NCBI RefSeq assembly: GCF_030445035.2
Contig: NC_080680.1
Coordinates: forward strand, 48,435,212 to 48,499,211
Direction of reading: 5' to 3'
DNA: 64,000 bases
Origin: Dasypus novemcinctus
Taxonomy: Eukaryota > Chordata > Mammalia > Cingulata > Dasypodidae
Both the position numbers and the translations under genes were made by a program. Shown here piece after piece: positions 20,600 to 32,979 of the stretch. The notes below the pieces were generated by a model, which saw nothing but the letters and a program-made list of their open reading frames with translations, did no database searches and had not been told where the DNA came from. Within the stretch, counting starts at the first letter, position 1; each line of letters starts with the position of its first letter.

Positions 20600-22530
20600 A
20601 AATTCCAGAGTTAACACAGTAAAATGTTAAAATGTCCAATGTGAAACAAAAGATTCTGAGGCATGGAAAGAAACAGTAAATGATGGTCCATTCAAAGGAT
20701 CAAGGGAAAGTGTCTGAAACCATCAGTGAGGAATCTCAGACTTTAGACATACTAGGTAAAGGCTTTTAAAAATCTGTCTTAAATATGCTTAAAGAAATAA
20801 AGAGCACAACCCCCACCCCCACAAAAGAGAAAAACCCAGACAAAGAACTAAAGAAAATCAGAAAAATTATAAAAAACAAAAACATGTTCTTAAACTTTTT
20901 AAAAGTATATTTTTATTACCTAAGTTGTGAACTTACAAAACAATCATGGATCTGTATAGAATTCCCATATGACACCTTTACCACATGTTCTTAATCTTAA
21001 TCCTGTTCCTGTGGGTGTGAACCCATTGCAAATAGGACCATTTGAAGATGTTATATTTAGTGAAGGTGTGGCCAACTGAATCAGAATGGTCTTAATCTAT
21101 TACTGGCAGCGTTATAAAGAGAAAAAGTTAAGGGGAGGACCAGAAACCAGAAGTCCCTGGAAAACCAGAAGAGAAAGGAGAGGACATCACCATGTGGTGG
21201 GAAAGCTAAGGCACCCAGGGATTGCCAGCCTCCTGATCCCAGGAGGAAGCAAGTCTTCTAGCCTCTGAAACTGTGAGCCAATAAATTCCTGTTGTTTAAG
21301 TCAAAAACAATCTGTGCTATTTGTAATTGTAGCTGGGTAACTAAGACAATGATATATGAACAAAATGAGAATTACAGCAGAGATAGAAATCATAAAAAGA
21401 TTGAAACAGGAATATTGGAGCTGAAAATCACAATAATTGAAATAAAACTTTCCCTAGAGGGGTTTGATAGCAGATTGGAGCAGGCAGAAGAAAGAATCAG
21501 TGAGCTTAAGATAGGACAATTGAAATTACACAGTCTGAGCAGAAGAAGGAGAAAAAATGAGGAAAAGTGAATGGAGTCTAAGAGACCTGTGGGACATCAT
21601 CAAGCATACCGTTGTACATATTATGGGAGTCCCAGAAGGAAATGAATGAGAGAAAGGGGAAGAAAGAATATTCAAAGAAATAATGGCTGAAAACTTCACA
21701 AATTTAATGGAAGATATGATTATACACATCCCAGAAGGTCAGTAAACTCCAAACAGGATAAACACAAATAGATCCATACTGAGACACATTGCAATTAAAG
21801 TGACAACTGCTTGGAAAAGAGAGAATCCTGAATGCAGCAAGAGTAGCAGTGCATCACAGACAAGAGAATCTCAAGAAGAATAAGTGCTGTTTTCTCACCA
21901 GAAACCATGGAAGCAAGAAGGCATTGAGATGACATATTTGAAGCACTGAAATTTTAAAAAATTGCCAACCAAGAACTCCATGTCTGGCAAGTGTCCTTCA
22001 AAAATAAGGAAGAGATTAAGATATTCCTGGATAAACAAAAGCCAAGGCAGTTCATCACCACTAGACTGGCCCTACGAGCAATGTTAAAGTGATTTCTTCA
22101 GACTGAAAGAAAAGAAAACACTAGCAGTAGATCAAACCATGTGAAAAAATAAAGATTTCCAATAAAGGTAATGACATGGATAAACATAAATGTCAGTACT
22201 ATTGTATTTTTGGTTTGTAATTCTACATTTTACTTTTACAGGATCTAAAATGCAAATGCACAAAAAGTAATGATAAGATGGTTTTGGATATGCAATGTAC
22301 AAAGATTTAATAGGTGACAAGAACTATATAAAGGTAGGAGGGTAGAGGGGTATAGGAACGAAGTTTATGTATGCTATTTAAGTTAAGTTAGTATCAAATC
22401 AAACAAGACTGATAGAGATGTAAGATATTAAGTTTAAGCTCCATGATAACCAAAAGAAAATATCTGAAAAATTGCAAAGAAGGAAGTGAGAAGAGATTCT
22501 AAAATGTTTACCTCAAAAGGTCAAATAAAT
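20600..22530 (+). mobile_element. L1/HAL1-type LINE, ORF1 region
   Basis: Sequence follows the old mammalian L1 ORF1 layout: GGCATGGAAAGAAACAGTAAA, then AGAACTAAAGAAAATCAG, a coiled-coil segment (ELKITIIEIK, then RLEQAEERISELK) at 21415-21520, a GVPEGNE-like stretch, and the ORF1-ORF2 spacer. Frameshifts and stops are frequent. It is interrupted by another repeat at 20880-21346 and by the Tigger-like element, after which it resumes at 24124. Confidence 0.8.
20880..21346 (+). repeat. LINE 3'-end piece plus LTR-like repeat inserted in the L1
   Basis: The L1 reading breaks at about 20878 and resumes at ATGATATATGAACAAAATG. The insert begins with a 3'-UTR-like piece (20880-20985). From 20990 it is the LTR-like family also seen at 8877-9300, with GGTGTGAACCC, GAAGGTGTGGCC, GCCAATAAATTCC and an end near GTAACTAAGACAA. 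Confidence 0.55.
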
Positions 22531-22532
22531 TA

Positions 22533-24121
22533 CAGGCATACCTTGGTACTCGACTGCTTTGAAACTCATCAAATTTGGTGTTCAACGCGTTTTGATGGAA
22601 AAATGTATTCCCAGTACTCATTGGTACTCAATGTGCAAGGTAAAACTTGATGGTGTTGGTTGCCTTGTGACTCACTACCCTTTCCAGCCAAAACAAAGGG
22701 TCGCACATTGGTCACTCGGTAGCTCTTCCCCTGTGTACATCCTATTGCAGTCTTATCTTAGCTTCTGTGGTCATTTTGTGTATTTCTGTGTTTTTTCCCC
22801 CACATTATGGGTCCTAAGAAAATGAGCAATGATAGTGCTGAGCAGAAAAGAAAATTACTCTGCACCACCACTGAGCAAAAAAAAAAGAGAATAGGTAAAT
22901 ATGAGAGTGGTATTCTCATTCCTGATCTTGCTGGGGAATATGGTATACCTAGAATAACCGTCTCCACCGTCATTAAGAATAAAGAAATGATAAAAAAGGC
23001 TGATGTGGCAAAAGGAGTTAAAGTAGTAACAGTGTCATTCCCAAACACTTGCAGAAGCTGAAAAGCTGTTATTAATTTGGATAAAAGAGAAGCAGTTAGC
23101 GAGTGACAGTGTATCGGAAGCCACAATATGTGAAAAAGCGAAAGTGTCATGCCGATCTTTTGAAAAACCAGAACCGAGTGAGTAAAGTGTTGAAGTTTTT
23201 AAGGTCAGCCACGGCTGGTTGGATAATTTAAAAAAGAGGACAGGTATGAATTCGTCATGGAAGAATTTGTGGCCACGAGTTGTGACTCAAAGAGACTTCG
23301 GAAGGCTTGAGACTGACCCCAAGCCTGCAGGTACAGAGGGTACAGCTGGGCCAATCCCTGGGTCTGGAGGTCGGTGCAGCTGAGGTTGAGTTAGGGGAGA
23401 AACATCATGAAGAGCTCAGCACTGAGGAGCTGCAGGAAATACAAAACGAACAGCAACAAAAGGTGGCTGAAGAGATTTCTCCAGGTGAGGGGGAGATAAG
23501 GGAGGATGTCCCCAGTTCCTTGATTAAAGAAATGTGTGCAAAATGGGCAAACGTTCAAAACTCTGTGGAGAAGTACCATCCAGACAAAGCTCTGACAAGC
23601 AGAAATGAGAATTTATTGAATGACCAAACAATTTCACATTTCTGAGGAATTCTGGAAAGACAGAAGCAGTCCTCACTGGATAAGTTTTTAGTGAAGGTGA
23701 CAAAGAGTGTGTCAGAGCCTGTGGTGCAAGTTGAAAAAAGGCAGAAAAGAGAAAGAACCCCTGAAGTGCAAGTGTCTGATGTTCTATTGGAGAGGGACTC
23801 TCCTCCCAAGCAACGCTCCATGTAACCTCTCCTCCCCACCACTCTCCTCCCACCATCCCATTAGGCCACGGACTCTACTCAGCACAGGTAAAGGGAAGTT
23901 TTAATTTTATTTAATCTAAATACATATTAATTTTTAGATTTATTTCTCATGAAAAAGTAATATATACAACCCTATCTTTTTACATATGGCCTTAAAAATG
24001 TACATTGTCTTTGGTGTGGGAATGCATTAATTTTATTTACATTATTTCTTATGGGAAAAATCTGTTTGGTACTCGTTGCACCTCCTGGAACCAATTAACG
24101 ATGAGTACCGAGGTACCACTG
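22533..24121 (+). mobile_element. Tigger-like (pogo superfamily) DNA transposon, internally deleted
   Basis: Terminal inverted repeats CAGGCATACCTTGGTACTCG (left) and, read inward from the right, CAGTGGTACCTCGGTACTCA are flanked by TA duplications at 22531-22532 and 24122-24123. The host L1 reads on across the gap. The element is 1.59 kb, shorter than autonomous Tiggers, which from memory run well over 2 kb. A large part of the transposase is therefore probably deleted. Confidence 0.88.
22807..23640 (+). pseudogene. Remnant of pogo/Tigger (CENP-B/jerky-like) transposase
   Basis: The frame opens at 22807 with MGPKKMSNDSAEQKRK. It continues with LAGEYGIPRITVSTVIKNKE, the first helix-turn-helix (psq/CENPB-N type) that binds the terminal repeats. 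After a break a second DNA-binding stretch is seen around 23060-23260. The frame at 23307-23645 gives 112 open codons with EELQEIQNEQQQ and a tail like a Tigger C-terminus. I see no DDE catalytic motifs between them. The product could not transpose. Such N-terminal domains have been recruited as host proteins elsewhere, but nothing here shows that. Confidence 0.78.
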
Positions 24122-24123
24122 TA

Positions 24124-24480
24124 CAAAAGTAAGCAATAATGGAAGGTACTGAAAAAAAGTATGACTTATAAAAACCAAATAGAAAAATGGCAGAAGTCCT
24201 GCATTATCAGTAGTTACTTTAATTTACTCTGTGAAAAGGCAGAGATAGGCAGAGTGGCTATAAAAGGAGGACTCAACAATACGCTGTTTAAAAAGAGACT
24301 CACCTTAACCTCAGACACGGATAGGTTGGAAGTGAAAGGATGGAAAAATTATTCAAATTGTAGCCAAGAGACCTGAGATGGCTATACTATTATCAGATGA
24401 ATTTAACTGATTATTGGATCTGTATTGCCTAGGATAAATAAAAAGGATTTGTATAGTTAACTAGGATATCTGATGGGGTG
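24124..24480 (+). mobile_element. L1/HAL1-type LINE, continuation (start of ORF2)
   Basis: AATGGCAGAAGTCCTGCATTA, AGAGACTCACCTTAACCTCA and GGTTGGAAGTGAAAGGATGG are landmarks of the L1 endonuclease region. It is the right half of the L1 split by the Tigger-like element. Confidence 0.75.
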
Positions 24481-25190
24481 ATCTATGTTTCTAAAAAGAA
24501 TTTTTAATTGGGTTTGTGAAAGGTCAGGGATTGGAATTATAGGGAAACCGCCCTGTGGCAGTGCCTTGATGACTTTGCCTGTGCCCTCACAGACCACGCA
24601 GGCAAGGTTTAATGTCAGTGGATCTAAGTCTCTAAGAACACCCTGTGAATCCTCTGGAAAATGAGAGCATGAGGGGCTTGGAGGAGCAGTTTCAAGGCCA
24701 CGTCTCTACTGTCTCCCTGGAGGCTACCGAGAGATAATTTATTAACTCTTCCCAGGTTATGAAGGGATATAGGGCTTCTGCCTTGAAATTCAACCCCCGC
24801 TCCTCCAGCCCCCCACTTTTTCCTCCTTTGCTCCCCACTTCCTTTACCCCACCCCATTTTAGGGTACAGCTGCTTGTTATAAAACTGCTGTGCTGCAGTA
24901 GGAAATTGGCTCTTCAGAAACAGAGCTCCCCATTACCCATGCTGTGTTATCATCTGTCCCCTTTTGTTCTGTGTTGTCTGGTGGGGTAAGGGAAATGGGG
25001 AGTTAGCATCTTTGCTCATCTTGCTATTGCTGTCTATGTAAGTAATAAACTTACTAGTATCTAAAGGGCTCATTGTTTATTGGCTGAATCTGTCAGCTTC
25101 AGTTCACAGCAATAACAACAAGTGCTCTGGACCCTCCCACATGCCTTCGTGGGAGAAAAGATCCATAGGTATGGGTTCCTTCTCCTCCCA
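24481..25190. other. Unassigned, possibly LTR-derived
   Basis: A TATAAAACTG box (24878-24887) lies upstream of GTAATAAAC (25041-25049), and GTCAGCTTCAGTTCAC follows. The spacing resembles an LTR promoter and polyadenylation site, but I recognise no LTR ends. Confidence 0.35.
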
Positions 25191-25197
25191 ATGCAGG

Positions 25198-25686
25198 TTT
25201 TTTTTTTTACGATTTATTTTATTTCTCTTTCACCACCCCCTCCTAGTTTGCCCTTCTGTGTCTGTTCGTCTTTTTTTGTTTCCTTCGGAGGCACTGGGAA
25301 CCAAACCTGGGACCTCCAATATGGGAGGGAGGTGCCTAATTGCTTAAGCCACCTCTGTTCCCTGCTTTTGTTGTGTCTCTCATTATGCTTTTCCTCTTGT
25401 GTCTCTTGTTGCATCATCTTGTCACATCTGCTCATTGCGCCTGCCCATCATACCAGCTTGCTTAGTCCTCTTTAGGAGGCACTGGGAACCTCGGCTCCCT
25501 GCTTTGTTGTGCCTCTCATTATATTTTTCTTCTTGTGTCTCTTGTTTCATCATCTTGTTGTGTCAGCTTGGGGCACCTGCCTGTCACACCAGCTCACTAT
25601 CTTCTTTAGGAGGCACCAGAACTGCATCACAGAACTCCCATGTCCTAGGTGGGAGCCCAATCGCTTAAATCACATTCACTTCTCCC
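25198..25686 (-). mobile_element. tRNA-derived SINE, long variant with repeated GGAGGCAC blocks
   Basis: T-tail with ACGATTTATTTTATTTC on the left; head complement at the right with GCCCAATCGCTTAAATCAC. Three GGAGGCAC-type blocks (25287, 25468, 25610) suggest several head-like units. The same variant is at 32980-33450. Confidence 0.8.
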
Positions 25687-26520
25687 AAATCAGTTTAAAT
25701 ACTAATTAAATTTTAGTTATTTAGTATTTTGTTTGTTTAAAATTAGGCAGGCTTGAAATGACTTTGTAGCAGACAAGTTGTAGACTTAAATTGTTTAACC
25801 TACTTCCTGCTTCCTTCCTGGAGAGTATTATAGGACATCCTAGTGTTTTATTTGCAGGGGTGTGGGGTTGGGTTTATGTTGTTGTTGATTTTTCATTCAT
25901 TAACCAGTAGATAGCCTTTGAGGGGAAGAAGACCAGTTTATTCAACATTCAACTTCTTAGATCTAGTTTAGAAAACATATTCTCACTTGGCGTCTTAGAA
26001 AGGAATATTGTAAATGCCTCATTTAATCACATACACTTCTTTTTGAAAATTGCCTTTTCTCTCCTCCCTTGAATACATGCGGTATTTGATGAAACTCATG
26101 AAAGTTAGTGCAATATGACTTGCCCCACTTCTTTTCTAAGATATACTGTATATGTGGCTGTGACTTTTAAGGAAATCTGTTTGCCATTTCTTTTTTTTTT
26201 GAAGTTCATTTCTAGCTTCTTTCATTGATAAGGAAGAAAAATATTGCACTTTTTGAAATAAACCATATGGATTGAGTTAATTAAATTTTTTTTCATATAA
26301 AGAAAGTTCTAGCAGCCATTCTGTATTTTCCATATATATATATCCATAAATACAGTTGAATATGCATAAATATATTTGTCTATCTACATATATATGTATA
26401 CTCCTTAAAACTTCAGAGGAACATGCAAGAAATTAGTAATAGAGGGGACTGGTTGGTGGAGTTGGGGAGATATAACAAGACTGGAGTTCAGAGGTGGCAA
26501 CTAGAACAATTTCCATGTAT
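25687..26520. other. Unassigned AT-rich sequence
   Basis: No repeat family or gene recognised apart from TATATA runs at 26330-26400. Confidence 0.5.
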
Positions 26521-26524
26521 ATCA

Positions 26525-27900
26525 TTTTTTTTTTTAAACCAGAGAAGCTGTAGGTTTACAGAAAAGTCATGTAAAAAATACAGTGTTCCCATATACCTCG
26601 CCCCCTATTGTTGACACTTTACATTAGTGTGGTACTTTTGTTACAATTGATGAAAGAATATTAAAATATTACTGTTAACTCTAGTCCATAGTTTACATTA
26701 GGTATATTTTTCCCACATACCACATTATTATTAACACCTTGTAATAGTGTCATATATTTGCTATAATTCATGAAAGAACATTCCTATATTTATACTATTA
26801 ATCACAGTCCATCATCCACAACAGGGTTCACTGTGTTATATAGTCCCATGTTTTGTTTTCTATCTTTCCATCTAGTAACATACATGACTCTAAAACTTCC
26901 CCTTTCAACCTCATTCACAAATATAATTCAGCACTCTTAATAACATTCAAAATAATTTGTTGCCAATCACCAGTATCCATCTCCAACCATTTACAATGAA
27001 CCTAAATAGAAGTTCTAAACAAATTAAGCATTAGCTTCCATTCTCTACCCTTATTTTATCCCCTAGTAATTTATATTCTCGATTCTGACTCTGAGTTTGC
27101 TTATTATAGTTAGTTCATATCAATGAGATCATATAATATTTGTCCTTTTGTGTCTGGCTTATGTCACTCAATATAATGCCTTCAAGTTTCATCCATGTGG
27201 TCACACACATCAAGATTTGATTCCTTCTTAAGCTGAATAATATTCCATTGTATGTACACACCACATTTTGTTTATCCATTCATCAGTTGATGGACACTTG
27301 GGTTGCTTCCATCTTTTGGCAATTGTGAATAATGCCACTCTGAACATCAGTGTGCAAATGTCTGTCCAAATTCCTGCTTTCAGTTCTGCTGGGTATATAC
27401 CTAGTAGGGGGATTGCCAGATCATATGGCAATTCTATACTCAGCTTCCCAAGGAATCACCAAACTGTCTTCCACGACAGCTGCACTGTTTTACATTCCCC
27501 CCAGCAGTGAATGAGTGTTCCTATTTCTCCACATCCTCTCCAACACATGTAGATTTCTGTTTTTGTTTTTTAATAGTAGCCATTCTAGTAGGTGTGAAAG
27601 TGGTTTTGATTTGCATTTCCCTCATAGCTAGTGTTGTTGAGCGTATTTTCATGTGCTTTCTAGCCATTTATATTTCCTCTTTGGCAAAATGTGTATTCAA
27701 GCCTTTTGCCCATTTTTAAATTAGGTTATTTGATTTTTATTGTTGAAATATAGAATTGTTTTATATATTCCGGATATTAAACCCTTATCAGATATGTGAT
27801 TTCCAAATATTTTCTCCCATTAAGTAGGTTGCTTTTTAACTTTCTTGACACAATCCTTTGAAGCACAGGTTTTTAACTTTGAGACTATCTCATTTATCTA
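26525..27900 (-). mobile_element. L1 LINE, ORF2 C-terminus and 3' UTR
   Basis: On the minus strand the frame 27431-27228 reads [26 protein letters not shown] and TMEYYSA, the C-terminal domain of L1 ORF2p. The 3' UTR follows to an A-tail (T-run at 26527-26536). The 5' part is truncated. One open segment of 67 codons remains and the rest is decayed. Confidence 0.9.
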
Positions 27901-27903
27901 TTG

Positions 27904-28341
27904 TGACGGTTAGGCTAATGTGTCAACCGGCCAGGTAATGGTGCCCAGTTGTCTGGTCAAGCAAGCAATTGGCTAATTATAATACGAGGGCATTTCATGG
28001 ACTTTTATAATCAGTGAGTTGATTGCATGGATGATGATTACATCTGTAATAAACTAAGGAGGTTGCAGCCAGCAATGAGTAAGGTCTCATCCAATCACTT
28101 GAAGGCCTTAAAAGGGGCAGTGATTTCAGCATTGAGAGAGAGAATTCCCATCTCTACTTCAGACAGCCAGTGACTCCTGGGAACTCACTAAGGACCTTCA
28201 TTGGAGCCCCTGGTTTACAGCCTGCCTTGCAGAATTTGGACGACTTGTGCATCCCCATGGTTGTGTGAGAGAATTTATTAATCTCATACAATTTACAAAT
28301 ATCTTTTGTCCTGTTTCCCTAGAGGACTCTGACTGATAACT
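27904..28341 (+). repeat. Solo LTR-like repeat
   Basis: It starts TGTGACGGTTAGGC and ends GAGGACTCTGACTGATAAC. It is the plus-strand relative of 8164-8633. Confidence 0.6.
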
Positions 28342-28369
28342 TCTATTTTTTCTTTCATTACTTTTGCTT

Positions 28370-28500
28370 TATGTATGTCTTTTTCCCCCCTTTATTCCTA
28401 AAGAAGTTTTAGATTACACAAGGTTACATTGAAAATATAGGGGATTCCCATGTACCCCACCCCTCATTATGTATGCCTTTTTATAATTTTAATATATTAC
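28370..28500 (-). repeat. L1 3'-UTR fragment
   Basis: TTTTAGATTACACAAGG and GATTCCCATGTACCCCACCC match the start of the antisense L1 3' UTR at 26540-26600. Confidence 0.55.
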
Positions 28501-29183
28501 CATGTGAGTGTAACCCCTCTTACATGCTAAATTTAAAAATAAAATGAATTTTATTATTTTTAAAAGTTGATGATTGTACCTCTTTCCTTAGAAAGGTTTG
28601 AGAATGTTTTCTTTATATTGTCTCATCTAAGTAAGTGTGTAGAACTCAGTTCAAGTTAATAAGGAAGAAATCAGGTCAATTTATAACAACAACAAATAAT
28701 AGTTTGATCTGTGGGCCAGAAAAGAAACTTTGAAAAAAATGCACTGCCTTGAATTGCAGTCTCAAGAATAGTTTATCCTGGGGGCTAGGGCTGAATGAGG
28801 GAGGGGAAGAATGGTAGGTGAGAAGGTCAGAGAGACAATAGAGTGGTCCTTGCCTGTGGCCTGTGGAGTGAGAAGCAACTCCTTTGAAGCACCAACTCAG
28901 ACTGAAAAGTCCTCTCACTCTGCAGACTCTTCCCTCTGCCTACACCTCCTGGCTATTCGCCCCTCACCAAAGAATAAGGGTCAGGAACCTGCACACTGTG
29001 GGTTATGACTTAACTTGAAATTAAGATTCACACTTCTCTGTGGCCTGATTTCTTCCACTCCCTGTAGAATTCGGCTAATGAAACAGCTTTATCATTAAGT
29101 GATTCAATGCAATTCCCTTATTCAGTATACATGGTAATTCTTTTACCATCAACAGTCTCCTATGTCAACAAACTAGATATGGA
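28501..29183. other. Unassigned sequence
   Basis: No repeat family or coding signal recognised. Confidence 0.5.
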
Positions 29184-29606
29184 AAGGGAAGCAGATTTGG
29201 CTCAATGGATAGAGCGTCCATGTACCACATGGGAGGTCCAGGGTTCAAACCCAGGGCCTCCTGACCCGTGTGGTGAGCTGGTCCACGTGCCGTGCTGATG
29301 CGTCCAAGGAGTGCCATGCCACGCAGGGGTGTGCTCCATGTAGGGGAGCCCCACGCACAAGGAGTGTGCCCCATATGGAGAGCCACCCTGTGCAAAAACA
29401 GTGCAGCCTGTCCAGGAGTGGCACCACACACATGGAGAGCTAATACAGCAAGATGGCGCAACAAAAAAAGACACAGATTCCCGGTGCCACTGACAAGAAT
29501 ACAAGCAGACACAGAAGAACACACATCGAATGGCCACGGAGAGCAGACAACTGGGGGGGGGGGGTGGAGAGGAGAGAAATAAAAATTTTAAAAATCTTTA
29601 AAAACA
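29184..29606 (+). mobile_element. Long tRNA-Ala-derived SINE (DAS type)
   Basis: GATTTGGCTCAATGGATAGAGC near 29194, GGTTCAAACCC near 29241, a G-run (29551-29564) and an A-rich tail. Confidence 0.92.
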
Positions 29607-29894
29607 TAAATAAATATGGAAGAAGATCGTTTGAGGGACACAGAAATTCAAGGTCTTTGGGGATTTGGCATTACTTAGAAATCAACATGTGATAGGCATG
29701 TGAGGAGTGATGCTCATGGTATCGGGAACTGGTGACGCAAGGCTGTGGCTCTTACAGTTTTTGGGCCACCAAAATGCTCATGGAGACTGTGATTAGTCCT
29801 AGGTTGCTGTCCATCTATAAAACCTGCTTCTTTAGACTACAAGAACAAGGACAGGGGTTCATCTCCCCTTTACCCCAGTTCATCATCTCCAGAT

Positions 29895-29965
29895 GCTAGC
29901 TACCAGTTATTGGGCACTTACTTTATGCCAGGCACTGTGCTAAGCACTCAGCTTACCTTATATTG
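29895..29965 (-). repeat. MIR fragment
   Basis: GGGCACTTACTTTATGCCAG and GCACTGTGCTAAGCACTC match the antisense MIR 3' region. Confidence 0.75.
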
Positions 29966-30089
29966 GTGAATGTAACATAATGCAGGGCAGCAAGGAAACC
30001 AGGAACAGATGGAGAGCCAATGGAGAAACCCTAAAAATATTTTCTTCAGATACATTGACATAGGTTTAGTATCTTGCAGATATCAATGA

Positions 30090-30121
<32 letters not shown>

Positions 30122-30123
30122 CT
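30090..30123. repeat. (CT)n microsatellite
   Basis: A CT run with one TTT interruption. Confidence 0.95.
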
Positions 30124-30311
30124 CCTAGAGATATTGCCTGGTCTAAAAACTTAAAATCAGTCTACAGGCACACCCCATTTCAGTCAGCCTGAGTGCTCAC
30201 CATTTCTCCTCCTCTAGCCTACATGTCTTTGTTGATGCTGTGGCCTGGATATCTGTTTCCTTCCTCCCAATTAAAAGTCTCTTCTACAGTGAATATATAA
30301 AGTTCATATAT

Positions 30312-30719
30312 ATATTATTTAAGATATATTTATTTATTTCTCTCCCTTCCCCCGCCCTGGTTTTCTGTTCTCTGTCTCTATTTGCTGCGTCTTCTTTGTC
30401 CGCTTCTGTTGTTGTCAGTGGCATAGGAATCTGTGTTTCTTTTTGTTACGTCATCTTGTTGTGTCAGCTCTCCATGTGTGCGGTGTCATTCTTGGGCAGG
30501 CTGCACTTTCTTTCGCGCTGGGCGGCTCTCCTTACAGAGTGCACTCTTGTGTGTGGGGCTCCCTTACATGGGGGACACCCCTGCGTGGCAGGGCACCCCT
30601 TGTGCGCATCAGCACTGCGCATGGGTCAGCTCCACATGGGTCAAGGAGGCCCGGGGTTTTAACCGCGGACCTCCCATGTGGTAGACGGATGCCCTAACCA
30701 CTGGGCCAAGTCCGCTGCC
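30312..30719 (-). mobile_element. Long tRNA-Ala-derived SINE (DAS type)
   Basis: A perfect 13-bp target duplication, AAAGTTCATATAT, occurs at 30299-30311 and 30720-30732. Confidence 0.96.
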
Positions 30720-30799
30720 AAAGTTCATATATTTTTTAATGCAATAAATTGTTTTCCAAAATAAAAACAAAGAGTAATAGATGTTACCTATCTCACGTG

Positions 30800-31230
30800 C
30801 AATCCTTAGAGACAGATTTAATCCTTGATTTTGCTATTTCCTGTTTCTGGAAACTTGACCACCTTTCTTATCCTCCCTAAGACTTAGTTACCTCCTCTGA
30901 AAAGTTGGTATTGTAAAAAACATCTAACAGGATGTTGATATGAAATTAAATCATCCAGGGTAGCGAATGTGGCTCAAGTGGTCGAGTGCCTGCTTCCCAT
31001 ATGGGAGGTCCCAGGTTCATTCCCTGGTGCTTCTTAAAAACCAAAGGAAACAAACAAAAAACCACCCCAAGGGAGCTGATGTGGCTCAGTGGTTGAGCAC
31101 TGGCTTCCCACATATAAGGTCCTGGATTCAATTCCCAGCCCTGGTACTTGAGAAAAAAAAAATCATCCATGTAAACTATTTAACCTAACAACTGCCATAT
31201 AGTAAACCCTTAATAATTGACACTTTCTTC
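30800..31230 (+). repeat. MIR split by a SINE dimer
   Basis: The left half has TTGATTTTGCTATTTCC, ACCACCTTTCTTATCC and TTAGTTACCTCC. The right half has GCCATATAGTAAACCCTTAATAAT, the MIR end. The SINE dimer fills the gap. Confidence 0.7.
30958..31159 (+). mobile_element. Dimer of two short tRNA-Ala-derived SINEs
   Basis: Two heads (AATGTGGCTCAAGTGGTCGAG at 30966 onward and ATGTGGCTCAGTGGTTGAGC at 31079 onward) share one target duplication, AAATCATCCA (30948-30957 and 31160-31169). They therefore moved as one unit. Confidence 0.92.
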
Positions 31231-32084
31231 CCTTTCACTTCTCACTCAGAATTAATTAAATCTTCTTTCCTTTGCATCTGGTAAAACTTCAGTTGAATCG
31301 CCAAAATAGGCGAGTCACACATTCTGCCTTTTACTGTGGTATTTCTGTAACTTGTCTTATTTCCCTCTAAGCTTACAGAATCCTTAAGGACAGAGGGCTT
31401 CCTATAATGCATGATCTACTCCTTACTCCCCCATATCTCACCCCTCTCACTCCCTATTTACACAAATAGTTCTATGTACACAGTATGTTCTTATTAAGAA
31501 CTTGCTTAAAACAAGATTAATAATAATAAAAGGAGGAAAGAAAAAATGAAGAGATGAAATAAAAAACTTTTATTAAACTATTTATTGAAGTCATTAAAAT
31601 GATTCAGGAAGATTACCAACCAATACCCACCCTCCAAATTATAGTGAAAAAAATATAGCATGTTGTTTTTTAAAGAAAGTAAAAACAAATGCAGAAAAGA
31701 CTCTGGGGGCTTGGGTTTTAGTGATTGGTATTTGTTTGCTCCTTTTCTCACGGTAGAAATCTCAGAGTTGCTTGTCTCTTTTATTTTGGCTGCCTGGCAC
31801 CTAGGTTCTGAAATATCTCAATTACCAAAATATTTCAACCACCACCCACAAAGAGGAAGTCAGGAGGAAAGTACAGCTTTCTGTATCAACTAGTTAGGCT
31901 CAGGGATTGCAGAATAACCCTAACTTGCAACTCAGAAAATCCTGTCTAAAATCTGCCATCTAGTGTGGCTTTTGTAAAATTAAACACTTCTGGACTCAGA
32001 AGCCTGTGAGTACCACCAAGCTTTTTTCTCATGGGGACTAGTTTTGAAATTTTCAATTACAAACAAAATTAACAAACAAAAGTA

Positions 32085-32525
32085 GCATTAAATTTGTTTC
32101 CCACTGGCAAATTCAGAGAGACAGAAAGCAGGTTAGAGGCTACCAGGGGCTGGGGGCAGGGAAAATGGGAAGTTATTGTTTATTGGCTACAGAGTTTCTA
32201 TTTTGGGTGAAGAAAAAGTTTTGATAACAGATGGTAGTGATGGTAGCACAACATTGTAAATGTAATTAATGCCACTGAACTGTACACTTAAAAATGGTTT
32301 GGGAGTGGAGGTGGTTCTGGCAATTAGGCATCTCCCTCCCACATGGGAGGTCCCAGGTTTCGTTCCTGGTGCCTCCCAAAAAGAGAAGGCCAGCATACAA
32401 CAAACAGACACAGCAAATGCAAACAATGAGAGGGTGGGGAGAAATAAATAAATAAAATAAATCTTTTTAAAAAATGGTTTAAATGGCAAATTTTATTGTG
32501 GAAGTTACCACAATAAAAAAAGTAA
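32085..32525 (+). repeat. L1 3' UTR (L1M type), split by a SINE
   Basis: TTAGAGGCTACCAGGGGCTGG, TGATGGTAGCACAACATTG and CACTGAACTGTACACTTAAA are standard landmarks of old L1 3' UTRs. The end is at ACCACAATAAAAAAAG. Confidence 0.88.
32301..32470 (+). mobile_element. Mid-length tRNA-derived SINE
   Basis: Target duplication AAAATGGTTT at 32291-32300 and 32471-32480. Diverged A-box, CCACATGGGAGGTCCCAGG, and a GGGGAGAAATAAATAAATAA tail. The long body is missing. Confidence 0.92.
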
Positions 32526-32739
32526 CTTTTGGTTTCATGTTTGGTTTCAATGATTGATAGATTGATAGATATAGATATGCAAGTAGAGAGATCTTTTGAT
32601 TAGCTTGGTGAAATGGTATTGAAAAACCTTTCAATAATGAAACAAAAACTGTCTCAATGAATTTACATAATTGGAAACAAAATAAAAGAAACATATTTTC
32701 CTTGTTTGTCTTTATTATTAAAATGTCATTCCTGATGGG

Positions 32740-32940
32740 AGGGGGTGAGCACATAGCACCTTCTATGTGCCAAGCTCTTTACCTAGTTTAATCTCATTTT
32801 AGCCTCATCTTTTGGTCTTTGAGTTAACTATTACAACCCTGTTTTACATATAAGAAAATTGAGACCTATAATGTGAAGTAATTTGCTTTATATCACAGCT
32901 GGTGTTAGAAGAACCAGGATTTGTACCCAAGTCTGTCAAC
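32740..32940 (-). repeat. MIR SINE, near full length
   Basis: AGCACCTTCTATGTGCCAAG, CCTGTTTTACATATAAGAAA and a following GATTTGTACCCAAGTCTG are antisense MIR landmarks in order. Confidence 0.85.
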
Positions 32941-32979
32941 TTCAAAACAAATGTCTTTCTCCACATATCAATTATACTT

